Of a stretch of DNA of 64,000 bases, positions 56,982 to 64,000 are shown one piece after another. Source of the DNA: Palleronia marisminoris (GTDB lineage: Bacteria > Pseudomonadota > Alphaproteobacteria > Rhodobacterales > Rhodobacteraceae). Under the pieces are notes generated by a model. It saw only the letters and a list, made by a program, of their open reading frames with translations, did not search any database and had not been told where the DNA came from. The position numbers were made by a program, and so were the translations under genes. The stretch spans positions 62,001 through 126,000 of the forward strand of contig NZ_FWFV01000005.1 in assembly GCF_900172315.1 (NCBI RefSeq), given 5' to 3'. Position 1 is the stretch's first letter. Each line of letters starts with the position of its first letter.

Positions 56982-58514
56982 TTGAGAGGTCCGCACAACA
57001 TCTGGCGACTGATCCGGACCGGTGCGACGCTGGAACGAACCGGAGCGATGACGGTCGTTCTGGATGCCTTCGGTGCGCCCAGGTCCCTGCGGATTGCCGC
57101 GCGGGCGCTCGGGTGGCCCTTCAAGTGGTTGGGCTACAAGGGCGACCCGAACCTGCCGCCTGCGACGCGGGCAATTACCGCGCTTGGCCCTGCCTACATC
57201 AAGTTCGGTCAGGTTCTGTCGACCCGGCCAGACGTGGTCGGAAGCGAGGTGGCCCTTCAGCTTCGGATGCTGCAGGACAAGCTGCCGCCCTTCCCGCGCG
57301 ACGAGGCGCTGGCGATGATCCGGTCCGAACTGGGCCTCGACCCCGAGATCGTCTTCGAGGATTTTTCCGAGCCCGTCGCCGCCGCCTCGATCGCGCAGGT
57401 CCACCACGCCCGGATCCGCGAGACGGGGCAGGAGGTCGCGGTGAAGGTCCTGCGCCCGGGTATCGAACGCGCCTTTCGCAAGGACGTGGACGCCTTCTAC
57501 CTCGCCGCGCGGATGGTTTCGCTGCTCGCGCCCGGGGCACGGCGCCTTCGGCCAATGGACGTGATCCGGCATTTCGATGGCGTCGTGCGGGGTGAGCTCG
57601 ACCTGCGACTCGAGACCTCCGCCTCGGCCGAGTTCCTGGCCAACACCGAGAAGGACGAGGGTTTCCGCGTGCCGCACGTGCACTGGTTCCTGTCGTCCCG
57701 CCGGGTGATGACGCTGGAATGGGCCGACGGGATTTCCGCGCACGATATCGAGGCGATCGACGCCGCCGGGCACGACCGCAAGGCGCTGGCCGAACGGGTC
57801 TTGCGGCTGTTTCTCAGCCACGCCCTGCGCGACGGGTTCTTCCATGCGGACATGCACCAGGGGAATCTGAAAATCGCGCGGAACGGGGACATCATCGCGC
57901 TTGATTTCGGGATCATGGGTCGGCTCGACGCCTATACCCGCCGGGTGTATGCCGAGATTCTCTTCGGGTTCATCCGCAAGGACTATCACCGCGTCGCTGA
58001 AGTCCATTTCGAGGCCGGCTACGTGCCCCCCGATCAGGACGTCGACGAATTTGCCCGTGCGCTGCGCGCCGTCGGTGAACCGATCTTCGGGATGGACGCC
58101 ACCCGCATTTCGATGGGGCGGCTTCTGCACTACCTCTTCGAGGTAACCGAACGCTTCGGCATGGAAACGCGGACCGAGCTCATCCTGCTGCAACGCACGA
58201 TGGTCGTGGTCGAGGGGGTGTCCCGCTCGCTCTATCCGCAGATCAACATCTGGGAGGTCGCGCAGCCGATCGTCGAGGACTACATCCGCGACAATCTTGG
58301 GCCAAGGGCGCTTCTGCGCGACCTTGCCCGGACCGCCATCGTCCTTGCCCGCTTCGGGCCGAGACTGCCGCAACTGGCCGAGAAGATACTGGTGGAAAAG
58401 GAGTTCGAGGTCGAGGTGGAACCGCTCCCCTCGTTCTTCTCGCGCCCCCTCGCCGCAGCGTTGCTGTCCTCGGGATTCACCGCGCTACTGGTGCTGGGCA
58501 TCCTCGCGATCTGA
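56982..58514 (+). CDS. ubiB: ubiquinone biosynthesis protein UbiB (ABC1/ADCK-type atypical kinase)
   Basis: A 510-aa membrane-associated ATPase needed for ubiquinone synthesis. It begins at a [25 protein letters not shown] is the usual alphaproteobacterial UbiB N-terminus and there is no better start. It has the family KxGQ motif ([13 protein letters not shown]), Ala-rich loop [51 protein letters not shown] and one or two membrane helices at the C-terminus ([18 protein letters not shown]). It converges on flgD four bases later. Confidence 0.95.
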   Translation: MRGPHNIWRLIRTGATLERTGAMTVVLDAFGAPRSLRIAARALGWPFKWLGYKGDPNLPPATRAITALGPAYIKFGQVLSTRPDVVGSEVALQLRMLQDKLPPFPRDEALAMIRSELGLDPEIVFEDFSEPVAAASIAQVHHARIRETGQEVAVKVLRPGIERAFRKDVDAFYLAARMVSLLAPGARRLRPMDVIRHFDGVVRGELDLRLETSASAEFLANTEKDEGFRVPHVHWFLSSRRVMTLEWADGISAHDIEAIDAAGHDRKALAERVLRLFLSHALRDGFFHADMHQGNLKIARNGDIIALDFGIMGRLDAYTRRVYAEILFGFIRKDYHRVAEVHFEAGYVPPDQDVDEFARALRAVGEPIFGMDATRISMGRLLHYLFEVTERFGMETRTELILLQRTMVVVEGVSRSLYPQINIWEVAQPIVEDYIRDNLGPRALLRDLARTAIVLARFGPRLPQLAEKILVEKEFEVEVEPLPSFFSRPLAAALLSSGFTALLVLGILAI

Positions 58515-58518
58515 CACG

Positions 58519-59172
58519 TCAGGCCGGATCGCGCACGGCCGCGACGTCAGAGGCGGTGATCTTCTTGCCCCCTTCCAGCACCAGCGTCACGCCGTCCGGG
58601 GCGCGCTGCACTTCCCTAACTTTCGCGTAGCCGGCAACCTGCTGGCTTGCGACGAGTTCGCCCTTCGAGAAGCTTTCGACCTCGAATGTATAGTAGCCGA
58701 ACGGCGCCGCCCCTGCGGCGGTCAGCCCAGTCCATTCTTCGGGGGCGCCCGTTCCATCCACGGTGAATCGATCGATCTCGGCGCCGTTCTCGGCGCGTAC
58801 GACCAATTGATGGGTCTCGCCCCTGGTGGCCGCCTCGGGTGCCAACTGCACGGTGGTGCCGTTGAACTTGAGCGGAGCGGTCGCCTTCACCTCGCGGCCG
58901 ATCCACGACGTGTAGGCCGCGAAATCGCCGCCGGCCGAGGTCATCTGGGTCAAGAGATCGTTGGTCTTCACCTGCTGTTCGACGCTCGAGAACGTGGCAA
59001 GCTGAACCGCGAACTCTTCGGCTTTCATGGGATCCATAGGATCCTGATTGCTGATCTGGGTCGTCAGAAGCTTCAGGAACGTCTCGAAGTCCGAGTTGAT
59101 CGCCTTGGCGGCCGCCGGCTCGATCGCGTTCGTGGGCTTCAGAGCTTGGTTAGTGGTGGACGAAATATCCAT
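58519..59172 (-). CDS. flgD: flagellar hook assembly scaffold FlgD
   Basis: A 217-aa hook-cap protein. The N-terminal FlgD motif DFETFLKLLTTQISNQDPMDPM, then EFAVQLATFSSVEQQVKTNDLL, is diagnostic. The middle and C-terminal part (about 90-217) forms the Tudor/FnIII-like hook-cap domain. It lies 6 bases after fliK on the same strand, so fliK-flgD form an operon. Confidence 0.95.
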   Translation of the reverse strand: MDISSTTNQALKPTNAIEPAAAKAINSDFETFLKLLTTQISNQDPMDPMKAEEFAVQLATFSSVEQQVKTNDLLTQMTSAGGDFAAYTSWIGREVKATAPLKFNGTTVQLAPEAATRGETHQLVVRAENGAEIDRFTVDGTGAPEEWTGLTAAGAAPFGYYTFEVESFSKGELVASQQVAGYAKVREVQRAPDGVTLVLEGGKKITASDVAAVRDPA

Positions 59173-59178
59173 GAGTCC

Positions 59179-60498
59179 TCACATTCTGATGTCGAGTCCG
59201 CCATCCCCCGACGGGCGGAGGACGGGTCGGTCGATCTCGGGGCCGGCGTTCGAAAATACGCCGAACGCCTGCCTTGGTGTCTGTCTCTGGGCATCGGGAG
59301 GAGGTCGCTGATCGCGGTTGGCAAACTCGATGGTCGCTTCGCCCAGACCAGCTTCGCGCAGCGCGGCGGCGAGTTCCGAGGCGTGGCGGCGCAAAAGGTG
59401 GAGCGTATCCTCCCGCTCCACGTTCAGGACGACCGAGATGCCCTGCTCATGGTGCGACATGCTGATTCGGACCCGACCCAGTTCCTCGGGCGACAGGCGC
59501 AGTTCGATGGTGCCGTTCTGCGCCTTGACCGTGGCTTCGACGATCGAGTTGAGCACTGGCCGTGCCTCGGCCGTCGGGGCAAACAGCGCGGTCGGAGTCG
59601 AACGGGAGGGAGATGCTCCGGGTTCTATCTGAACCATGTTGACTGCATCGGCCTGCAGCCGCATCCCGCTGTCCTCCGCCGTCACCTCGGCCGCCGCTTT
59701 CGGTGTCGTTGGAAATGCGATGGTGGGCTCATTCTGTGCGATGTGCCTATCTATCCCGGCGGCCTTGGGCGCAACTCGCACATCCGTGATTTCGCCCTCC
59801 GGCGCAATTGCGGCGGCGTCGAACGCTTGTTCTGCGTCGGTCGTGGCCGGGATGTGGATCGCGGTTCCGCGGGAAAGCAAGGACGCACCTTCCCGCGGTA
59901 TGGCGGGCAGCATCACATTGGCTTGGGCCAATGCAGAGGTCTGAGCGGGGGACGCGGGCGCGCTTGACGCTTCGCTTGCGGCCGCGCCAGTCAATGCTGC
60001 GGATGCGTGTTGCGGGTCCAGAGAGGCTTGCAAAGCTTGCGGTCCCGTTTCGGCCGGCACGAGTGCTTGCAGATTCGGCGGGCCCGATCGTGCTTTGGGA
60101 GCCTGACTTTCCGCCGCACCGTCCGCGGGGGCGGCGGTCGCAGCAGCTTTGCCCAAGACAAGCGGAAGAAACTCTTCTTCGATCGGCTCGGCACTGGCCG
60201 GCGCACCGTTCTCAGCGTCTTCGAGAGGCGTGCCCTCCGCAGGCAGGTCTCCCTCCGCAGACGTTTCACCGTCGGCAGATGCGTCCTCCTCGGCGGTCGC
60301 CTCTTCGGTGGCGGCACCGTCTTCTTCCGGCTGCGCCTCGACTTCTCCGCCGGTCTCTTTCGGAGTGCCTCCTTCCAGAGCGGCAAGCGCCCGTGAGAAG
60401 GCTGCACCGAGATCGGTGGCAGTCGTTTGTGGCGCCGTGTCCGGGCGGCCCGAGCGGCCGTTTTGGCCAAGCATGATGTGAATCGCGTCCATGGCCAT
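59179..60498 (-). CDS. fliK: flagellar hook-length control protein FliK
   Basis: A 439-aa protein. The N-terminal two thirds is low-complexity, rich in Ala, Glu, Pro and Thr, as expected for the unstructured molecular-ruler part. The C-terminal domain (about 330-410) holds IELRLSPEELGRVRISMSHHEQGISVVLNVE and LLRRHASELAAALREAGL, the FliK C-terminal (Flg_hook) signature that switches export specificity. Two ATGs, at 60498 and 60492, are both possible; neither has a strong ribosome site. Divergent from the rod-binding gene. Confidence 0.9.
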   Translation of the reverse strand: MAMDAIHIMLGQNGRSGRPDTAPQTTATDLGAAFSRALAALEGGTPKETGGEVEAQPEEDGAATEEATAEEDASADGETSAEGDLPAEGTPLEDAENGAPASAEPIEEEFLPLVLGKAAATAAPADGAAESQAPKARSGPPNLQALVPAETGPQALQASLDPQHASAALTGAAASEASSAPASPAQTSALAQANVMLPAIPREGASLLSRGTAIHIPATTDAEQAFDAAAIAPEGEITDVRVAPKAAGIDRHIAQNEPTIAFPTTPKAAAEVTAEDSGMRLQADAVNMVQIEPGASPSRSTPTALFAPTAEARPVLNSIVEATVKAQNGTIELRLSPEELGRVRISMSHHEQGISVVLNVEREDTLHLLRRHASELAAALREAGLGEATIEFANRDQRPPPDAQRQTPRQAFGVFSNAGPEIDRPVLRPSGDGGLDIRM

Positions 60499-60515
60499 AA
60501 CTTGCGCCCGAAAAC

Positions 60516-60530
60516 TTACCAATTCTTTAC
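60516..60530. promoter_or_regulatory. possible CtrA-like site in the fliK/rod-binding divergent region
   Basis: TTAC-N7-TTAC at 60516-60530 has the spacing of the CtrA box (TTAA-N7-TTAA) but with one mismatch in each half. CtrA controls flagellar genes in many alphaproteobacteria. It lies 37 bases upstream of the rod-binding gene start and 18 bases upstream of fliK. Weak evidence only. Confidence 0.25.
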
Positions 60531-60567
60531 GGGAATCGCGGATCACAAGAACAACGGAGGAAATGAG

Positions 60568-60852
60568 ATGCAGATCGATGCACCAGGCGCGGCGCTGCCG
60601 CGACAGGTCGAGATACGGCGCACGGCCGAACGGTTGGAGACCGCGTTCTTGACCGAAATGCTGAAAGGCGCGGGCATCGGCGCGCTCGAGGGTGCGTTCG
60701 GCGGTGGTGCCGGTGAGGACCAATTCGCCTCGCTCCTTCGCGAGCAATATGCCGAAAAGATGGTCCAGGCCGGTGGTCTTGGGTTGAGCGAACATATCAT
60801 GCGCACGATGATGGAGAAGGCGAATGCAGCGGGTAGCGAAACGACTGATTGA
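60568..60852 (+). CDS. flagellar rod-binding protein (FlgJ N-domain / CheL-like)
   Basis: A 94-aa protein with the rod-binding pattern ETAFLTEMLKGAGI, FASLLREQYAEKMVQAGGLGLSEHIMRTM. It corresponds to the N-terminal half of FlgJ without the muramidase domain, as usual in alphaproteobacteria (often called CheL). GGAGG lies 7 bases before the ATG at 60568. It overlaps the FlgN-like gene by 29 bases. Confidence 0.88.
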   Translation: MQIDAPGAALPRQVEIRRTAERLETAFLTEMLKGAGIGALEGAFGGGAGEDQFASLLREQYAEKMVQAGGLGLSEHIMRTMMEKANAAGSETTD

Positions 60853-61159
60853 TCTGCTCGACGCCGAACGGAAAGCCGTTCTGGCCGGCGACCTGCCAGC
60901 GGCGGTCGCCCTGACCGAGCGCAAGGAGGCACTGGTCGCGAAGCTGGAGGGCGACAAGCCGGATGCAAACGCGGTCGAGGCGATCCGGAGCCGCGCGACG
61001 CGCAATGCCGCGCTTCTGGCCGCGGCGCTGAAGGGAGCGCAGGCGGCACGCGAAAAGGTCGCCGCGATCCTCGCCGCGAAACCGCTCAAGACCTACGGGT
61101 CCGACGGACGAAGCGTCACCTTGGGCCAGAGTGACGGCGGCTTCGAACGCCGGGCTTGA
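60824..61159 (+). CDS. FlgN-like flagellar chaperone
   Basis: A 111-aa helical protein: LIDLLDAERKAVLAGDLPAAVALTERKEALVAKLE followed by a second long helix and a flexible tail (TYGSDGRSV). This resembles short alphaproteobacterial FlgN-type chaperones for hook-filament junction proteins. The gene overlaps the end of the rod-binding gene, which supports a flagellar role. Identity rests on helical pattern and context more than strict motifs. Confidence 0.65.
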   Translation: MQRVAKRLIDLLDAERKAVLAGDLPAAVALTERKEALVAKLEGDKPDANAVEAIRSRATRNAALLAAALKGAQAAREKVAAILAAKPLKTYGSDGRSVTLGQSDGGFERRA

Positions 61160-61243
61160 AGCAGGAATATTCCGCGCGATGCCATGCCGATTGCACTGCT
61201 CGGGTTAATGTAGGAACAATCGGGGGCCTATTCCGGAGGTCCT

Positions 61244-61852
61244 GTGCTCGATCCTGCCGCCCGACGCCTTATCGATCCGCCGCTCAACAGGATTGGGCGA
61301 CGGATCGCGCGATACGGGGTCGGCGCAGATGCAGTAACCCTCGTCGGTTTGGGCATCGGGCTGTGCGCCGCAACCGCCGCGGCCGTCGGCGCGTTCGGCG
61401 CGGCGCTTGGACTTCTGCTGCTGTCGCGACTCGCTGACGGCCTCGACGGCGCTGTTGCGAGGGCCACGCGGAAAACGGATTTCGGCGGGTACCTGGATAT
61501 CGCGGCCGACTTCTTCTTCTACGGTGCCTTTCCGCTGGGCTTTGCGATATATGCCCCCGCCGACAACGCGCTCGCCGCCGCTGTCCTGCTGACCAGCTTC
61601 TACGTCAACGGTACGAGCTTTCTCGGCTATGCGATCCTTGCCGAAAAGCACGGCCTGAAGACCGATGCGCGTGGTGAAAAGACGCTCTACTTCTCTAACG
61701 GCCTTCTGGAAGGCACCGAGACCATCCTGTTCTTCGTTCTTCTCTGCCTCTTGCCGGGCCTTTTCGCGCTGTTGGCCTACGTCTTCGGCGCGCTCTGCTT
61801 TGTCACCGCCGTCCTGCGCGTTGTCGCGGCGCGGCGACTGTTTCCGCATTGA
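61244..61852 (+). CDS. CDP-alcohol phosphatidyltransferase family protein, YnjF-like
   Basis: A 202-aa integral membrane enzyme, GTG start with GGAGG just upstream. The CDP-alcohol motif is seen at residues 65-89 (ADGLDGAVAR then GGYLDIAAD). The spacing from the Arg73 to the first Gly is seven residues rather than the eight of the standard pattern. About five or six membrane helices. The next genes are ynjB- and ynjC-like, and in E. coli ynjF belongs to the same ynj locus, so a YnjF-like identity is likely. The acceptor alcohol is unknown; a phospholipid head group is the family norm. Confidence 0.85.
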   Translation: MLDPAARRLIDPPLNRIGRRIARYGVGADAVTLVGLGIGLCAATAAAVGAFGAALGLLLLSRLADGLDGAVARATRKTDFGGYLDIAADFFFYGAFPLGFAIYAPADNALAAAVLLTSFYVNGTSFLGYAILAEKHGLKTDARGEKTLYFSNGLLEGTETILFFVLLCLLPGLFALLAYVFGALCFVTAVLRVVAARRLFPH

Positions 61853-61862
61853 GAGGACCATC

Positions 61863-63050
61863 ATGCGTCTGCTTCCATTCCTAGCCGCTCTTTTGCCGAC
61901 TGCGACGCTCGCCGCACCTGACCCGTCGAACTGGGGCACGGTACTCGAGGAAGCCCGGGGGCAGACGGTGTATTGGCACGCCTGGGGCGGGTCGACCGCG
62001 ACGAACGACTTCATCACTTGGCTGGGCGACCGCGTCTCCGACGAATACGGCGTCACCCTCGAGCACGTGAAGTTGACCGATACGGCCGATGCCGTCACCC
62101 GCGTTCTGAGCGAGAAGCAGGCAGGGGCCAATACCGGAGGTGCGGTCGACCTCGTCTGGATCAACGGTGCCAACTTCGCGACCATGAAGGAGGCCGATTT
62201 GCTGTTCGGGCCCTACGCGACCGAGCTGCCGAATTATGATCTCGTCGCCGAAGAGGGCGTCGTCACCACCGATTTCGGCATGCCGGTCGAGGGGTTCGAA
62301 AGTCCTTGGGCCAAGGCGCAGTTCGTCTTCATGTATGACAGCGCTGATGCCGAGCCGTTGGATAGCATGGAGGCGCTGCAGCAGTGGGCCGCCGAGAATC
62401 CCGGCCGGTTCACGTTTCCGCAGCCCCCCGATTTCCTGGGCACGACCTTCCTCAAGCAGGCTCTCGTCAGCCTCGTCGACGACCCGTCCGTCCTGCAAGA
62501 CCCGGTCGATGCGCACGATTTCGACGACGTGACCCAGCCGCTCTGGACCTATCTGGACGAGCTGACGCCGAACCTGTGGCGAGGCGGAGCGGCTTATCCG
62601 TCCAGCGGTCCGGCGCAGTTCCAGCTCATCACCGATGAAGAGATCGACATTGCCCCGTCGCTATCGCCCTCCGAGGCCTCGACCGCGATCACGAACTTTC
62701 AGCTGCCCGAAAGCGTACGCACATTCGTCCCCGACGACGGCACGATCGGGAATGTCAGCTTTGTCGCGATCCCATACAACTCGGATGCCAAGGCAGGGGC
62801 GATGGTCGTGGCGAACGAACTCCTCGCCCCGGAGGTCCAGCTTCACGCCCAGGATCCGGACGTGTTGGGCTATGGAACCGTGCTGGACATTGACAAGCTG
62901 ACCACCACCCAGGCGCAAGCCTTTGCGGACCTCAACCTCGGCGTGGCGACGCTCGGACCGTCCGAGCTGGGCGAGGCCCTTCCTGAGCCCGATGCGACCT
63001 GGTCGAAGGCCATCGAGGCAGCCTGGATCGAGCGGTACGGCGCCGAGTGA
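61863..63050 (+). CDS. ynjB: ABC transporter substrate-binding protein, YnjB-like
   Basis: A 395-aa periplasmic protein with signal peptide LLPFLAALLPTATLAAP. The opening YWHAWGGSTATNDFITWLGDRV, with VDLVWINGANFATMKE and GTTFLKQAL later, is typical of YnjB, a thiamine/iron-like binding protein family (SBP_bac_6/8) whose ligand is unproven. The ATG at 61863 lies 10 bases after the YnjF-like gene and marks the signal peptide. It is followed by a permease gene 20 bases downstream. Confidence 0.87.
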   Translation: MRLLPFLAALLPTATLAAPDPSNWGTVLEEARGQTVYWHAWGGSTATNDFITWLGDRVSDEYGVTLEHVKLTDTADAVTRVLSEKQAGANTGGAVDLVWINGANFATMKEADLLFGPYATELPNYDLVAEEGVVTTDFGMPVEGFESPWAKAQFVFMYDSADAEPLDSMEALQQWAAENPGRFTFPQPPDFLGTTFLKQALVSLVDDPSVLQDPVDAHDFDDVTQPLWTYLDELTPNLWRGGAAYPSSGPAQFQLITDEEIDIAPSLSPSEASTAITNFQLPESVRTFVPDDGTIGNVSFVAIPYNSDAKAGAMVVANELLAPEVQLHAQDPDVLGYGTVLDIDKLTTTQAQAFADLNLGVATLGPSELGEALPEPDATWSKAIEAAWIERYGAE

Positions 63051-63069
63051 TCCCGAACGTGCGCGGCCG

Positions 63070-64000
63070 ATGCTGAGGTTTCTGCCGGCCCTGACGCTCA
63101 TGGCGATGCTGGGTCCGGTGGTGGCCGGGCTTCTGGGGGCGCTTCTGCCGGCCTCGGGGCACCTTCCGGCTGCGGGGTTCCACGGACCGTCCCTTCTCGC
63201 GGTTCGCCAGCTTCTGGACTGGCCGGGGCTGGCCGAGGCATCGCGGCTATCGGTCACGACCGGGGTACTGGCGACCGCCGGATCGCTGGGCATCGTGACG
63301 CTGATCGTGGCCGGCTGGTCCGGAACGCGGGCTTTCGCATGGCTTGAACGAGCGCTCTCGCCGCTGCTTTCGGTGCCTCACGCAGCGGCGGCTTTCGGGC
63401 TTGCGTTTCTCGTGGCGCCCTCGGGTTGGCTGATGCGTCTCGTTGCGCCCCTTGCAGGGTGGGAGCGGCCGCCCGACATGCTGATCGTCGGCGATTCCTT
63501 CGGGCTGACGATGACAGCCGGGCTGATCGCCAAGGAGGTGCCGTTCCTCCTTCTGATGACCCTCGCGGCGCTACCTCAAGCCCGAGGGACGCCCACGATG
63601 CTTGTCGCGCGCAGCCTGGGGTATGGGCGCATGACGGGCTGGCTCAAGACGGTGTTCCCCAGCGTCTACGCCCAGATCCGTCTCCCGGTCTATGTCGTGC
63701 TGGCCTATTCCATGTCCGTCGTGGACGTCGCCCTGATCCTCGGGCCGACCACGCCCGCGACGCTGTCGGTGCAGATCGTGCACTGGATGGGCACGCCGGA
63801 GCTTTCGGCGCGACTGACGGCGGCAGCCGGTGCGATCTGGCAGGCGATTCTCGTGGGGGTGATGCTGCTGCTGTGGCGCGCGGGCGAACATGTCCTTGCG
63901 AGGCAGGGGAGGCGATGGGCCGCAGGCGGGCGACGAACTCACGGCGACGGTGTCCTGAGGGCCATGGGTTTGCCGCTGGCGGTGGTGTCGGCCCTGTCGG
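63070..64000 (+). CDS. ynjC: ABC transporter permease, YnjC-like, cut by window end
   Basis: From the ATG at 63070 an open frame runs to the window end (310 complete codons). It encodes a hydrophobic permease. Features: LLSVPHAAAAFGLAFLVAP, the EAA-type loop VARSLGYGRMTGWLKTVFPSV, and SMSVVDVALILGPTTPATLSVQIV. This agrees with YnjC, which is about 510 residues and has two permease halves; the second half should begin near the window end. The start has no clear ribosome site and is probably coupled to ynjB. A ynjD-like ATPase should follow outside the window. Confidence 0.85.
   Translation, partial: MLRFLPALTLMAMLGPVVAGLLGALLPASGHLPAAGFHGPSLLAVRQLLDWPGLAEASRLSVTTGVLATAGSLGIVTLIVAGWSGTRAFAWLERALSPLLSVPHAAAAFGLAFLVAPSGWLMRLVAPLAGWERPPDMLIVGDSFGLTMTAGLIAKEVPFLLLMTLAALPQARGTPTMLVARSLGYGRMTGWLKTVFPSVYAQIRLPVYVVLAYSMSVVDVALILGPTTPATLSVQIVHWMGTPELSARLTAAAGAIWQAILVGVMLLLWRAGEHVLARQGRRWAAGGRRTHGDGVLRAMGLPLAVVSALS

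Noticed and set aside
61244-61852. Phosphatidylglycerophosphate synthase (pgsA) call
   Set aside because: The motif spacing differs and the neighbours are ynjB/ynjC-like; only the superfamily can be supported.

Overview
The window is a GC-rich (roughly 65% by eye) alphaproteobacterial chromosome segment, most likely from a Rhodobacterales (Roseobacter/Rhodobacter-type) bacterium. This is inferred from the dnaA-rpsT-enoyl-CoA hydratase-mutM-ubiE-ubiB order, the UbiB that opens with a TTG codon, the DUF882 protein, the FliK/FlgD/CheL-type rod-binding gene arrangement and the RTX/type I secretion genes. Genes are densely packed, with many 4-bp ATGA start/stop overlaps. I see no insertion sequence, prophage, CRISPR array, tRNA or rRNA.

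Layout. (1) 1-388: 5' part of a DUF882 (YcbK-like) lipoprotein. (2) 1160-15947: a secretion locus with a 3005-aa RTX protein carrying an animal-type haem peroxidase domain, a PrtD-type ABC exporter, a second RTX protein, an HlyD-type adaptor and a small membrane protein. (3) 16032-24034: alpha-glucan/trehalose metabolism. otsBA (trehalose synthesis) lies divergent to glgE and a treS-maltokinase fusion, so trehalose can flow to maltose, maltose-1-phosphate and then alpha-glucan. (4) 24067-31377: minus-strand operon for a YtfQRT/YjfF-type furanose-sugar ABC importer with a FadR-type regulator, a class V aminotransferase-fold enzyme and a spermidine-synthase-like protein. (5) 31669-33847: a polar amino acid (cystine-like) ABC importer. 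(6) 34068-44856: an enterobactin-like catechol siderophore locus: FepA-like receptor, periplasmic esterase, YncE-like propeller, EntE-like ligase, free aryl carrier protein and EntF-like NRPS with a serine code. Genes for making 2,3-dihydroxybenzoate are not in the window. (7) 44945-47160: a 4-helix membrane protein and a PQQ dehydrogenase that look like a split membrane glucose dehydrogenase. (8) 47195-55226: gyrB, recF, dnaN, dnaA, rpsT and an enoyl-CoA hydratase, all on the minus strand. (9) 55289-58514: mutM, ubiE, ubiB. (10) 58519-61159: flagellar flgD, fliK, rod-binding protein and FlgN-like protein. (11) 61244-64000: a ynjF-ynjB-ynjC-like group, cut by the window end.

The least ordinary parts are the secreted haem-peroxidase locus, which resembles the families reported to oxidise Mn(II)/halide or make superoxide in marine alphaproteobacteria, and the stripped-down catechol siderophore operon. 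No wholly new system is claimed. The most unusual signals are the second RTX protein placed inside the secretion operon, the haem-pocket residue pattern of the peroxidase, and the separation of the siderophore assembly line from its precursor genes.
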